Below, piece by piece: positions 42,358 through 52,665 of a stretch of DNA of 64,000 bases. The DNA comes from Prevotella sp. UBA2742 (GTDB lineage Bacteria; Bacteroidota; Bacteroidia; Bacteroidales; Bacteroidaceae), in NCBI GenBank assembly GCA_002353485.1, contig DEJS01000019.1, positions 1-64,000 on the forward strand. Reading direction: 5' to 3'. The notes under the pieces were generated by a model that was not told the DNA's origin, did not search any database, and worked only from the letters and a program-made list of their open reading frames with translations. How positions within the stretch are numbered: the stretch's first letter is position 1; every line of letters starts with the position of its first letter. Made by a program: the position numbers and the translations under genes.

Positions 42358-42993
42358 ATGATAGAATACATCAAGGGCGAGCTGACCGAGCTCACGCCCG
42401 CACTGGCTACTGTGGAGGCCGCTGGTGTGGGCTACGGACTGAACATCTCGCTCACTACCTATTCTGCCATACAGGGCAAGCTCTCCACGTCGCACGCCGC
42501 CCATCGTGCCGAGAACGACGTCAAGCTCTACGTTTACGAGTCCATTCGTGAAGACGCCCACGTGCTCTATGGCTTTGTGTCGCGTAAGGAGCGCGAGATG
42601 TTCGAGTTGCTCATCACCGTCAACGGCGTAGGTCCGAATACGGCGCGTATGATGCTCTCGTCTATGAGTGTCGCCGAGCTGTGCAATGCCATCTCGCGTG
42701 GCGACGAGCGCCTTATCAAGGGCATCAAGGGCATCGGCAAGATGACGGCCCAGCGCATCATCGTCGACCTGCGCGACAAGATCGTGGCCCTGGGCATTGC
42801 CGACGAGATACCGGCCGGCGGTTCCGTCTCAGCACCCGTCAACAATGCCGTGCGCGACGAGGCCGTGGCCGCCCTCACCATGTTGGGCTTTGCCCCTGCA
42901 CCCACTCAGAAGGTTGTCGTGGCCATCCTTCAGCAGCAGCCTGACCTCCCTGTCGAGCAGGTCGTCAAGCAAGCCCTGAAACAGATTAAGTAG
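42358..42993 (+). CDS. ruvA: Holliday junction DNA helicase subunit RuvA
   Basis: A 211-residue protein that binds Holliday junctions and loads the RuvB motor. It has an N-terminal OB fold ('MIEYIKGELTELTPALATVE'), a double helix-hairpin-helix region ('LLITVNGVGPNTARMMLSS', 'LIKGIKGIGKMTAQRIIVDL') and a C-terminal three-helix domain (about 160-211) that contacts RuvB. sprA follows after 8 bp, an order common in Bacteroidota. Confidence 0.96.
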   Translation: MIEYIKGELTELTPALATVEAAGVGYGLNISLTTYSAIQGKLSTSHAAHRAENDVKLYVYESIREDAHVLYGFVSRKEREMFELLITVNGVGPNTARMMLSSMSVAELCNAISRGDERLIKGIKGIGKMTAQRIIVDLRDKIVALGIADEIPAGGSVSAPVNNAVRDEAVAALTMLGFAPAPTQKVVVAILQQQPDLPVEQVVKQALKQIK

Positions 42994-43001
42994 TCTCTTT
43001 T

Positions 43002-46000
43002 TTGAAACGCGTCCTCTACACGGTAGCAGTCCTGCTGAGCGTGACCACGCTGGCCATGCCTCCTCAGGATGACAAGACACGGCAGCGTCCTGTGCCTGCC
43101 ACTCAGCCTGTGCTCGAGATAGAGGACGACAGCATCCCCGACTCTCTTTTGCACGCGCGCTGGCGCATACAGAAGACGGCGCCCATCGAGGTCGCCGACC
43201 TCGACTCGTCGGCCCTCGACCTCCGTTTCCCGGAGAACATCCGCCAGCAGGTAGAGTACGACGACTCGCTGAACGTCTACAAGATAGGCTCCAAGCTTGG
43301 TGACAGCTACCTTAACGCCCCTGTGCTCATGGACCTCTACGAGTACCAGACGTGGAGCGAGCGTCGCGAGCGTCAGCACTTCTTCCGTAAGAAGGATGCT
43401 GCCAACGTCGCAGCCCAGGGCAAGGAGAAGTTCGACTTCTCTGACATGCACTTCGACCTTGGCCCTGCCGAGAAGATATTCGGCCCCGGTGGCGTACGCA
43501 TCAAGACACAGGGAACCGCCGAGCTCAAGCTGGGTGCCACGCTCAAGAACATCGACAACCCCTCACTGCCAGAGCGTAACCGTAAGACCACGGCCGTCGA
43601 CTTCGACGAGAAGATCAACCTCAACGTCACGGGTAAGGTAGGCGACAAGGTCAACATGTCGCTGAACTACAACACCGATGCCACCTTCGACTTCGACACC
43701 AAGAACCTGAAGCTGCGCTATGAGGGCAAGGAAGACGAGATTATCAAGCTCGTCGAGGCCGGTAACGTCACCTTCCCCACCAACAACTCGCTCATCAAGG
43801 GCGCCTCGTCGCTCTTTGGCGTACGCACCGACATGCAGTTCGGCCGGCTGAAGCTGCAGACCGTCTTCTCGCAGAAAAACTCCTCCACCAAAAGCGTCTC
43901 CTCCAAGGGTGGCACACAGATGACGCCCTTCGAGCTCGACGTGGCCAACTACGAGGAGAACCGCCACTTTTTCCTAGCCAAGTACTTCCGCGAGCGTTAC
44001 GACGCCGCCATGAAGACGCTGCCTGTCATCAGCAGCGGCATCAACGTCACCCGTGTCGAGGTGTGGGTCACCAACAAGACGGCCAACACTTCCAACACGC
44101 GCAACGTCATTGCCCTGGCCGAACTGGGCGAGAGTCTGGGTCGTGGCCAGAAAGGCACTTCAGCCCTGCCTCAGAACTCCGTAGGCTCCGTCTATGGCAG
44201 CATGCCAGAGGCCGCCCGTGACATCGACCAGGCCTCTACCGTGCTCGAAGGCATGATGACGGGAGGTACCGACTACGAGAAGCTCTCCTCGGCCCGTCTG
44301 CTCTCCTCATCAGAGTACACCCTCAACGCTGCCCTGGGCTATATCTCGCTCAAGACCACGCTGCAGACCGACCAGGTGCTCGCCGTAGCCTACGAGTACA
44401 CCTACGGAGGCCAGACTTACAAAGTGGGCGAGTTTGCTGCCGACCATACCAATGCCTCGGAGGCCCTCTTCGTCAAGGCCCTCAAGAATACGTCGAACAA
44501 CCCCCAGCAGGCCAACTGGCCGCTGATGATGAAGAACGTCTACTACCTGGCCACCAATGTCGAGCGCCAGCGTTTCCGTCTCGACATCAAGTACAAGAGC
44601 GACACCACGGGCGTCTACCTCAACTATCTGCCCGTCGTCAAGGACGTTACCCTGCTGCGCGCCCTGGGTTGCGACCGTCTCGACGACAACAACAAGACCC
44701 ACCCCAATGGCTACTACGACTACGTCGAGGGCTATACCGTCTCCTCTGGGCGCGTCTTCTTCCCCAGTGTCGAACCCTTCGGCGCTGCTCTGGAAGAGTT
44801 CCTGCGCAGCCGTGGTCTCTCTGACGACGAGGTGGAACGCTACTCCTTCCACGAGCTCTACGACACCACGCGTACCGCAGCCCGCCAGATGACCAACAAG
44901 GACAAGTACCTCCTCGTGGGCCAGTTCAAGGGCTCCTCGGCCAACGTCTATTCCCTTGGTGCCTACAACGTGCCTCAGGGCTCCGTGGTCGTCACTGCAG
45001 GCGGTGTCATCCTCACCGAGGGCTCCGACTACACCGTCGACTACTCTGCCGGCGAGGTCACCATCCTCAATCAGAGCATCATCGACGCCCATACCGACGT
45101 CAACGTCAGCTTCGAGTCCAACACCGACTATGGCATGCAGCGCAAGACCATGGTAGGCTTCAACTGGGAGTACGAGTTCTCCAAGAACCTCCAGGTGGGC
45201 GGTACCCTTCAGCACCTCTCCGAGCAGGCCCTCACCTCGAAGGTCGTCATGGGCTCCGAACCGCTGAAGAACACCCTCTGGGGCCTTAACGTCAACTGGA
45301 AGACCGAGAGCCAGTGGCTCACGCGCATGCTCGACAAGCTGCCCCTGCTGCACTGCACGCAGCCCTCGCAGATTTCCTTCACGGGTGAGTTTGCCCACCT
45401 CATTGCCGGCACTGCCGGCGGCACGCAGGACAATGCCTCCTACATCGACGACTTCGAGAACGCCACCGTGGGCTACGACATCCTGGAGCCCACCTCCTGG
45501 CAGCTGTCTTCGGTGCCCACTATGTTCAACGAGTACCAGGACCGCGACACCGTCAGCAGCAACTACAACCGTGCCTTGCTCTCGTGGTACAACATCGACC
45601 CTATCTTCACCTACCGTACCTCGTCGCTCACCCCCGGCCATATTAGGAGCGACCTCGAACAGCTCTCCAACCACTACGTACGTGCCGTCTACGTCAGCGA
45701 GCTCTATCCCAACCGCCAGCAGTCCACCTACAGCGGTGCCACCTCCACGCTGCCCGTGCTCAACCTGGCCTACTATCCCTCAGAGCGCGGTCCCTACAAC
45801 CTCAGCACCGACGTCAACCTCGACGGCACGCTGCCCCTGCCCCAACAGCGCTGGGGCGGCATGATGCGCAAGCTGGACAACAACGACTTCGAGCAGGCCA
45901 ACATCGAGTACATCGAGTTCTGGCTTCTCGACCCCTTCATCTATTCCTCGCAGCAGCAGGACGCTGCCGACTATGGCGGCGACCTGTACATCAACCTGGG

Positions 46001-49000
46001 TGAGGTCTCCGAGGACATTCTGCGCGACGGCAAGAAGTTCTACGAGAGCGGCATGCCCGTCGACGGCTCACAGTCGTTCACCACCACACAGTGGGGCCGC
46101 ATACCCGTACAGGCCTCGCAGCAGTATGCCTTCGCCACCACCAGCGGTGCCAGGGCACTGCAGGACGTCGGCCTCAACGGACTCACCGACGAGCAGGAGC
46201 GTTCCTTCCCCGCCTATCGCGACTTCCTGGCTTCCGTCACCGTCAACGACAGCGTGCGTGCTGCCTGGAACCAGGACCCCGCTAACGACAACTACCACTA
46301 CTACCGCGGCTCCGACCTTGACGCCCGTCAGGCCTCCATCCTCGACCGCTACAAGCGCATCAACATGCCACAGGGCAACTCGCCTGACAGCGACCAGCAG
46401 ACCGAGGGCTTCGACACCTCGTACAAGACCTACCCCGACGTCGAGGACATCAACCAGGACTTCACCCTCAACGAGTACGAGCGCTACTACCAGTACAAGG
46501 TCAGTCTGCGCCCCGAAGACCTGCGTTTGGGCCATAACTACATCACCGATGTACGCGAGTACACCGCCCCGCTGCGCAACGGCAAGAAGGAGACCGTCCA
46601 CTGGTACCAGTTCCGCATTCCCCTGAACGAGTACGAACGCCGTGTGGGCGGCATCAGCGATTTCTCCAGCATCCGCTTCATGCGTATGTTCCTCACCGGC
46701 TTCCGCAAACCCGTCGTGCTGCGCTTCGGCTCGCTCGACCTGGTACGCGGCGACTGGCGACTCTACGAGCAGCAGCTCACCGGCACCTCCAACAGCGGTA
46801 CCATGTCGGTCAGTGCCGTCAACATCGAGGAGAACAACGACCGCCGCCCCGTCAACTACGTCCTGCCGCCAGGCATCTCGCGCGTCACCGACCCCTCGCA
46901 GCCACAGCTCACCGAGGCCAACGAGCAGGCCCTGTGCATGATGGTGCGCAACCTGTCGCAGGGCGAGTCGAAGGCCGTCTACCGCACTACCAACCTCGAC
47001 CTGCGCCGCTACCGTCACCTGCAGATGTACATCCACGCCAACCACCTCATCGACGACAACCAGCTGGGCGACGACCAGCTGGCCGTCTTCGTGCGTCTGG
47101 GCAGCGACTATCGCAACAACTACTACGAATACCTCATCCCCCTGAAGCTCACCCCCGACCGCAACGACTACAACAAGTACAACGTCGAGGACTGCCGTGC
47201 CGTATGGCCCAAGGACAACATGCTTGACATCGACCTCACGCTGTTTACCCGTCTGAAGAAGTCGCGCAACATGGCCCGTGCCAACGGCACCGCCTCCTAC
47301 ATCATGGAGTACAGCGAGTACGACCCCTCCAACCCCAACAACCGCATTGCCGTCATGGGCAACCCCACGCTGGGCGAGATACGCACCATGATGATTGGCG
47401 TGCGCAACCTGGCCGGCAGTCTGCGCTCGGGCGAGGTATGGGTCAACGAGCTCCGTCTGCAGGACGTCATCAACCGTGGCGGATGGGCCGCGTCGGGCAA
47501 TCTCAACGTGCAGCTCTCTGACGTCGGCTCCGTCAACGTCATGGGCAAGGTGGTCACCGAAGGCTTCGGCGGACTCGAAGAGGGCGTGGCAGCGCGCACC
47601 ACCGACGACTACAAGACCTACTCCGTCACCACCAACTTCGAGCTCGGCAAGTTCTTCCCCGACAAGCTCAAGGTCACCGCCCCCATCTACTACAGCGTCA
47701 CCAAGGAAGAGACGCGGCCCAAGTACAATCCCCTTGACACCGACCTCGAGCTGGACGATGCCCTCGACGCCGCCATCGACCGTCATGAGCGCGACAGCAT
47801 CGAGGCCATTGCCGTCACCAAGACCACCACCACCAACTTCTCGCTCTCCAACGTGCGCTTCGGCATCAAGACCAAGCGCCACCCCATGCCCTACGACCCC
47901 GCCAACTTCGCCTTCTCCTACTCGCACCGCAGCACCCGTAAGTCGGGCGAGACCACCGTCTACGAGCACGACGACCAGTGGCGCGGCTCGCTCAACTACT
48001 CCTATACGCCCGTCTACAAGACTTGGGAGCCCTTCGCCAAGTCGAAGTCCAAGTCTAAGTGGATGCAGCTGCCCAAGGCCTTCGGACTCAACTACCTGCC
48101 ACAGAACGTCACCTTCAACAGCGAGATAACACGGTCCTACTACGAGCTGCAGGAGCGCGACATGGACAACCTCTCCGGTGCCCGCGTCGACCCCACCTGG
48201 AGCTCGCAGTTCCTCTGGAACCGCGACTTCACCCTGCGCTGGGACCTCACCAAGAACCTCCACATGAACTTCCAGTCGGGCACCCAGGCCGAAATCGTAG
48301 AACCCGACGACCCCCTGAACCGTCCCATCAACAAAGACCTCTACCCCGACCGCTACTCGCAGTGGAAGGACTCCGTGTGGCACAGCATCAAGCACTTAGG
48401 CTCACCCCTTAACTACCGCCAGAACTTCACAGCCTCCTACCAGCTGCCGCTGAACAAGCTGCCCCTCTTCGACTGGCTCAACGCCGACGCCAACTACACC
48501 GCCTCCTACCGATGGGTGCGCGGCACACAGCTCGAAGACGGTACCAACCTGGGCAACACCATCTCCAACGACCGCCAGATCAACATCAACAGCAACCTCA
48601 ACATGGAGACGCTCTACAACCACGTCCCCTTCCTGAAGAAAGCCAACGAACGCTTCAAGAAAGCCATACAGCGCGACACCCGAAAGACCTCCAAGACCCG
48701 AAAGACCGGTGCCGCTGCCAAGAACGCGGGGAAGGGCGGTCCCACCAAAGAGGAACGCGCCCTGCCCAAGAACCGCAACGCCTACGAGACCGAGGTCACC
48801 CTTCTGCCCGACAGCGCCCTCGTCGTCACCCACAACAAGAAGTCGCGCCGCCTCGTGGTCAGCGCCAAGACCCCCGAAGGCCGCGCCTACAAACTCAAGT
48901 GGAAGGTCGTCGACGACAACAAGATACGCCTCCTGGGCCGCGACAGCCTGCGCCTCAAGGTCACCGTCACCACCCGGCCGCCCCTGGAGAACCAGTGGTG

Positions 49001-50375
49001 GTACCGCCCCGCACAGTCCGCCGCACGCTTCCTGATGATGGTACGCTCCATAGGCATCTCCTACCGCAACCAGTACTCCATGTCGCTGCCGGGCTTCATG
49101 CCCAACGTGGGCGATGCCTTCGGACAGCGCACCGGCGACATCATGGCCCCAGGACTGGGCTTCGCCTTCGGATTCACCGGCGACTCCTTCATCCAGAAGG
49201 CCCACGACAACGGATGGCTCTCCGACAGCCTCTCCACCCCCGCCTCCACCAACCTTACCACCGACCTGCAGCTGCGCGCCACACTGGAGCCCGTGCGCGA
49301 CCTGAAGATCGACCTCAACGCCTCGCGCACCGAGTCGCGGGCACGCTCCGTGCAGTATCAGTACAGCGGCATGCCCACCACCCAGAGCGGCACCTTCACC
49401 ATGACCACCGTCAGCCTCTCGTCGGCCTTCGAGGGCATGGGCGATGCCAACAACGGCTATCCCAGCAGCGTCTTCCAGCGCTTCTGCGACGCCCTGCCAG
49501 AGTATCAGGCCAAGGCCGCCGCACACTACGGTCAGCAGGTAGACCAGTATGCCGCCGCCGTCATGATACCCGCCTTCCTCAACACCTATACCGGCAGCGG
49601 AGGCGGTGGCTCGCTCGACTTCTTCCCAGCCCTCACCCGACTGCTGCCCAACTGGACCATACGCTACTCCGGACTCTCCAAGCTGCGCTGGTTCAGCGAG
49701 CACTTCAAGTCCGTCAACATCAACCACAGCTACAAGTCCATCTATGCCGTAGGCTCCTATACCAGCGGAAGCGCCGCGGCCTCGCTGCTCGGCTGGAGCG
49801 TACCCACCGTCACCATCAACGAGAACTTCTCGCCCCTGCTGGGAGTCGACGTCACCCTGCAGAACAATCTCACCATCCGTGCCGAATACCGCAAGCAGCG
49901 CACCCTGTCGCTCTCCACCACCAGCGTACAAATCAACGAGGGACGCTCCAACGACTGGGTCGTCGGACTGGCCTATAAAATCTCCGACTTCCGCCTGTTC
50001 TCCTCCTCCGTCACGCGCAAGATACGCGGTGCACAGCGCGGTGGAAAGGGCAAGACCGCCGACGCCAGCCAGGCCACCCAAACCACCCAGACCAGCCGCC
50101 GATCGGGCATCAACCACGACCTGAACCTGCGACTCGACTTCTCGCTGCGCAACCAGGCCGCCATCACCCGCGACATCGCCTCGCGCACCTCGTCGGCCTC
50201 CAGCGGCAACAAAGCCCTCAAGATATCCTTCATGGCCGACTACACCCTGTCGCGCCTGCTCACCATGTCGTTCTACTACGACCGTCAGACCAACACCCCC
50301 CTGCTCTCCTCCTCCAGCTATCCCACCACCACGCGCGACTTCGGACTCTCCATGAAGTTCTCCCTCACCAGATAA
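43002..50375 (+). CDS. sprA: SprA, type IX secretion translocon
   Basis: A 2457-residue outer-membrane beta-barrel that forms the protein-conducting pore of the type IX secretion system; length is typical (about 2300-2500). Translation must begin at TTG 43002 (MKRVLYTVAVLLSV), because this gives a signal peptide and no in-frame ATG lies nearby upstream; the first ATG would be after the hydrophobic core. Seen SprA features are 'DLGPAEKIFGPGGVRIKTQG' near residue 150, repeated 'KLKVTAPIYYSVTKEE'-type strands, and a C-terminal strand ending 'LSMKFSLTR'. Codon use is strongly C-ending, which creates long antisense frames. The gene starts 8 bp after ruvA. Confidence 0.95.
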   Translation: MKRVLYTVAVLLSVTTLAMPPQDDKTRQRPVPATQPVLEIEDDSIPDSLLHARWRIQKTAPIEVADLDSSALDLRFPENIRQQVEYDDSLNVYKIGSKLGDSYLNAPVLMDLYEYQTWSERRERQHFFRKKDAANVAAQGKEKFDFSDMHFDLGPAEKIFGPGGVRIKTQGTAELKLGATLKNIDNPSLPERNRKTTAVDFDEKINLNVTGKVGDKVNMSLNYNTDATFDFDTKNLKLRYEGKEDEIIKLVEAGNVTFPTNNSLIKGASSLFGVRTDMQFGRLKLQTVFSQKNSSTKSVSSKGGTQMTPFELDVANYEENRHFFLAKYFRERYDAAMKTLPVISSGINVTRVEVWVTNKTANTSNTRNVIALAELGESLGRGQKGTSALPQNSVGSVYGSMPEAARDIDQASTVLEGMMTGGTDYEKLSSARLLSSSEYTLNAALGYISLKTTLQTDQVLAVAYEYTYGGQTYKVGEFAADHTNASEALFVKALKNTSNNPQQANWPLMMKNVYYLATNVERQRFRLDIKYKSDTTGVYLNYLPVVKDVTLLRALGCDRLDDNNKTHPNGYYDYVEGYTVSSGRVFFPSVEPFGAALEEFLRSRGLSDDEVERYSFHELYDTTRTAARQMTNKDKYLLVGQFKGSSANVYSLGAYNVPQGSVVVTAGGVILTEGSDYTVDYSAGEVTILNQSIIDAHTDVNVSFESNTDYGMQRKTMVGFNWEYEFSKNLQVGGTLQHLSEQALTSKVVMGSEPLKNTLWGLNVNWKTESQWLTRMLDKLPLLHCTQPSQISFTGEFAHLIAGTAGGTQDNASYIDDFENATVGYDILEPTSWQLSSVPTMFNEYQDRDTVSSNYNRALLSWYNIDPIFTYRTSSLTPGHIRSDLEQLSNHYVRAVYVSELYPNRQQSTYSGATSTLPVLNLAYYPSERGPYNLSTDVNLDGTLPLPQQRWGGMMRKLDNNDFEQANIEYIEFWLLDPFIYSSQQQDAADYGGDLYINLGEVSEDILRDGKKFYESGMPVDGSQSFTTTQWGRIPVQASQQYAFATTSGARALQDVGLNGLTDEQERSFPAYRDFLASVTVNDSVRAAWNQDPANDNYHYYRGSDLDARQASILDRYKRINMPQGNSPDSDQQTEGFDTSYKTYPDVEDINQDFTLNEYERYYQYKVSLRPEDLRLGHNYITDVREYTAPLRNGKKETVHWYQFRIPLNEYERRVGGISDFSSIRFMRMFLTGFRKPVVLRFGSLDLVRGDWRLYEQQLTGTSNSGTMSVSAVNIEENNDRRPVNYVLPPGISRVTDPSQPQLTEANEQALCMMVRNLSQGESKAVYRTTNLDLRRYRHLQMYIHANHLIDDNQLGDDQLAVFVRLGSDYRNNYYEYLIPLKLTPDRNDYNKYNVEDCRAVWPKDNMLDIDLTLFTRLKKSRNMARANGTASYIMEYSEYDPSNPNNRIAVMGNPTLGEIRTMMIGVRNLAGSLRSGEVWVNELRLQDVINRGGWAASGNLNVQLSDVGSVNVMGKVVTEGFGGLEEGVAARTTDDYKTYSVTTNFELGKFFPDKLKVTAPIYYSVTKEETRPKYNPLDTDLELDDALDAAIDRHERDSIEAIAVTKTTTTNFSLSNVRFGIKTKRHPMPYDPANFAFSYSHRSTRKSGETTVYEHDDQWRGSLNYSYTPVYKTWEPFAKSKSKSKWMQLPKAFGLNYLPQNVTFNSEITRSYYELQERDMDNLSGARVDPTWSSQFLWNRDFTLRWDLTKNLHMNFQSGTQAEIVEPDDPLNRPINKDLYPDRYSQWKDSVWHSIKHLGSPLNYRQNFTASYQLPLNKLPLFDWLNADANYTASYRWVRGTQLEDGTNLGNTISNDRQININSNLNMETLYNHVPFLKKANERFKKAIQRDTRKTSKTRKTGAAAKNAGKGGPTKEERALPKNRNAYETEVTLLPDSALVVTHNKKSRRLVVSAKTPEGRAYKLKWKVVDDNKIRLLGRDSLRLKVTVTTRPPLENQWWYRPAQSAARFLMMVRSIGISYRNQYSMSLPGFMPNVGDAFGQRTGDIMAPGLGFAFGFTGDSFIQKAHDNGWLSDSLSTPASTNLTTDLQLRATLEPVRDLKIDLNASRTESRARSVQYQYSGMPTTQSGTFTMTTVSLSSAFEGMGDANNGYPSSVFQRFCDALPEYQAKAAAHYGQQVDQYAAAVMIPAFLNTYTGSGGGGSLDFFPALTRLLPNWTIRYSGLSKLRWFSEHFKSVNINHSYKSIYAVGSYTSGSAAASLLGWSVPTVTINENFSPLLGVDVTLQNNLTIRAEYRKQRTLSLSTTSVQINEGRSNDWVVGLAYKISDFRLFSSSVTRKIRGAQRGGKGKTADASQATQTTQTSRRSGINHDLNLRLDFSLRNQAAITRDIASRTSSASSGNKALKISFMADYTLSRLLTMSFYYDRQTNTPLLSSSSYPTTTRDFGLSMKFSLTR

Positions 50376-50391
50376 AAACAAAGAGCAAAAA

Positions 50392-50423
50392 GAGGTCGTG
50401 CCAATTACTTTTGACACGACCTC
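50392..50423. terminator. Terminator after sprA
   Basis: GAGGTCGTG (50392-50400) pairs with CACGACCTC (50415-50423); A-rich sequence precedes it. The small convergent gene begins its stop codon at 50462. Confidence 0.75.
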
Positions 50424-50461
50424 AACTGTGGAATTTTAATTCCCGGAATTACCCGTTGGAA

Positions 50462-50641
50462 TTATTGGAACATGAAGCTCGGCATGTCCAGCATGTCCTC
50501 GGGGTCCTCCATTCCGGGAGCCAGTATATTATCTCCGTCCTCGTAAGCCTTACCGCTAAGTTCAGGCCCCGATGCTGCCAGCATCTGCTGTGTCTCTATG
50601 CGGACTACCTCTAATTCAGGAATGATATATGTCTTTTTCAT
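50462..50641 (-). CDS. Small peptide of the 'MLAxSG' family (first copy)
   Basis: A 59-residue protein with no signal peptide. Its first 26 residues align without gaps to the protein at 61800-61991: Met1-Lys2, Tyr5, Pro8, then Gln18-Gln19-Met20-Leu21-Ala22-x-Ser24-Gly25-Pro26. The rest is acidic and variable ('EDGDNILAPGMEDPEDML'). The conserved front and variable back resemble a leader/core precursor peptide. It is encoded 34 bp downstream of a T9SS-tailed secreted protein gene on the same strand. Function unknown. Confidence 0.7.
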   Translation of the reverse strand: MKKTYIIPELEVVRIETQQMLAASGPELSGKAYEDGDNILAPGMEDPEDMLDMPSFMFQ

Positions 50642-50675
50642 TGTCTTGTTCTTTAAATGTTAGTGTTCTCATTAC

Positions 50676-52544
50676 TCATTTCACCACGACCTTCTTGCCG
50701 TTCACGATGTACAGGCCCTTTGTGGGCTTAGCCACGCGCTGGCCGGCCATGTTATAGTACACGCCCTTGGCAGCCTTGGCAGCCTCGATGCTCTCGATGC
50801 CGGTAGCCTGGCCAGAACCGATATACAGGATAGGAGCCTCCGTCTCCCCTATGAACTCCAGGTAAGCCTTGCCGACAGGTACGATAGCAGATGTAGATTC
50901 AATCCTCTTGAACACAGCCTTATTGCCATCAGCTACCAGCACGTACCTCTCTTCCTCTTCAGAACCTTCCGATACACTTCCACCATTACCTGCCACCAGC
51001 TTGTTGTCATCAACATTGGTCGTGCTGCCTGCAGCAATAGGAATGTTGTATTCTCCTGCTTTTGCAGCATTCAGCAGCAGCGGCGTGTTGGCAGGCACGG
51101 TGCCAGTCATCTGGGTCATAGTCAGTGTATAGTCGTTGTGGTCAGTCACGATGTAAGCCTTCACGGGAGACCCTTGGAAGTTGAGAGCTTTGTCCGACAC
51201 AAACGTTGCCCAACCGGTATTGGTAATAGTGACGCTCGCACAATCAGGGGTGTCAATGTTGATATTGGGGAAGTCGTCTTTAGCATAATACAGCTGGATG
51301 CCGTCGGCGACGAACCAGGTGTTGTCAACATGCCAGTGATGTGCGAAGCCGAGCTTACCGAAGTCGCCCCCATCCTGCCATACCCAGAACTGAACCACCG
51401 CACCGTGGCCGTGGCCGGCCATGCCTATCTTGGCATCCTCCCAAGCGCGATACTGAGCCATATCGTTGGGAGTGTAGTAGGTGACACCGTCCACCTCGCA
51501 GGTAGAGATGTTTCCTGCACCGTTAGTGATGTCCGCAGTCAGGGCCATGTTTTTAGCCTTGAATGCATCCACCATTGTGGAGTCGCTGCCGTCGATGTCC
51601 AAATGGGAAAAGAGATAGGTCCTATGATTCTTGTTCCAATCCTCGTCGTTGGCCAATACGTCGGCCCATGAGCCGCGACGGTCCATGCCGTAGCCTACGA
51701 GCGTGTAGTAGCCTTCGGGCAAGTGAACCTGCTGGTAGGTGATGAACGGTTTCCCAGACTGCTCAGCTAAGCTGTTGCCAAAAGCAGTCCAGTCGGTGCC
51801 CCACCACTGTTCACCAGCGTTCTCTAAGTTTGGATTCCTCAGCTGTGCGGTGAGATTCTCAGGGGATTCTGCCGTGCCAGTGCCAGCAACCTCCAGGTAG
51901 ATAGAGCCGAGTTCTTTGGTATTCTGACTGAAAAATGCGTTGAACTGACCGTAGGTGGAGATGTATTCGTGGTTTCCAGCACCATAAGCGACATCAGCAA
52001 TGTTCCCGCTCGTTACGTCAGTGGGCTCAGCCCAATAGTTATCATAGTCATATCCCTTCTGGGCTTCCACATCGTCCGCATCATCGTCGATGATGGCAAT
52101 CATATCGTGAGCAGAGAGGGCATTGTAGGCATCGTACACGTTTTGGGCGAATGTTTTGTATTCCTGTTTTTTCTCCGTGTCGGCATTGAAGTTATCAATC
52201 AGGCTTTTCAGCTTGGCCATGTTGTCGGTGAACTCCCCATAGGCAGCAAGATACTTGTTCACGCGAGTGATGAACCAAACCAGTTCATCGTAAGCATCCT
52301 CGTAGTTCTGGTAGCTTTGTATGGGAGAAGCATTGTAGAGATTGGTGAAATTCGTTACTCTCTCATTTACGTTGTTTTTCAGCGTCTCGTTGAGGCCTTT
52401 CACGCCGTCGGGAGCCAGTGCCTTCAGTTCGTCGAGCCTCTCCTTCATTTGCTCGCGCATAGCGCTGGCATCGTTCTGTGCTACAGCCCTGGTGCTCAGC
52501 ATGGTGAGCAGCATGACTGCCAAAAGTAAAAATTTTGTCTTCAT
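50676..52544 (-). CDS. Large secreted protein with T9SS-type tail
   Basis: A 622-residue secreted protein with a signal peptide (1-22, TRAVAQ). Residues ~25-180 are helical, rich in Lys/Glu/Asn. The middle (about 200-420) resembles a beta-sandwich ('YQQVHLPEGYYTLVGYGMDR' and 'FWVWQDGGDFGKLGFAHHW'). After a further beta domain, the C-terminal 35 residues ('GVYYNMAGQRVAKPTKGLYI...GKKVVVK') form a T9SS type A-like sorting tail, so it is probably surface-attached. No enzyme family is recognised. The 'MLAxSG' peptide gene follows. Confidence 0.75.
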   Translation of the reverse strand: MKTKFLLLAVMLLTMLSTRAVAQNDASAMREQMKERLDELKALAPDGVKGLNETLKNNVNERVTNFTNLYNASPIQSYQNYEDAYDELVWFITRVNKYLAAYGEFTDNMAKLKSLIDNFNADTEKKQEYKTFAQNVYDAYNALSAHDMIAIIDDDADDVEAQKGYDYDNYWAEPTDVTSGNIADVAYGAGNHEYISTYGQFNAFFSQNTKELGSIYLEVAGTGTAESPENLTAQLRNPNLENAGEQWWGTDWTAFGNSLAEQSGKPFITYQQVHLPEGYYTLVGYGMDRRGSWADVLANDEDWNKNHRTYLFSHLDIDGSDSTMVDAFKAKNMALTADITNGAGNISTCEVDGVTYYTPNDMAQYRAWEDAKIGMAGHGHGAVVQFWVWQDGGDFGKLGFAHHWHVDNTWFVADGIQLYYAKDDFPNINIDTPDCASVTITNTGWATFVSDKALNFQGSPVKAYIVTDHNDYTLTMTQMTGTVPANTPLLLNAAKAGEYNIPIAAGSTTNVDDNKLVAGNGGSVSEGSEEEERYVLVADGNKAVFKRIESTSAIVPVGKAYLEFIGETEAPILYIGSGQATGIESIEAAKAAKGVYYNMAGQRVAKPTKGLYIVNGKKVVVK

Positions 52545-52665
52545 TGTGTTGAATTTTAGAATAAATAAAATAGTTAACTACAAAAATGAAATGTGTTGAC
52601 AGTTGTGGTTTGCCGTCTCTTCACTTCTTAATATATCGGTCACAAAGATACGAAAAAAATCGTGT

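Noticed and set aside
46068..50417. Very long antisense frames inside sprA (775 and 671 codons)
   Set aside because: They are mirror images of the strong C-ending codon use of sprA and have Val/Gly/Glu-rich composition without domains; the plus-strand frame is a full SprA.
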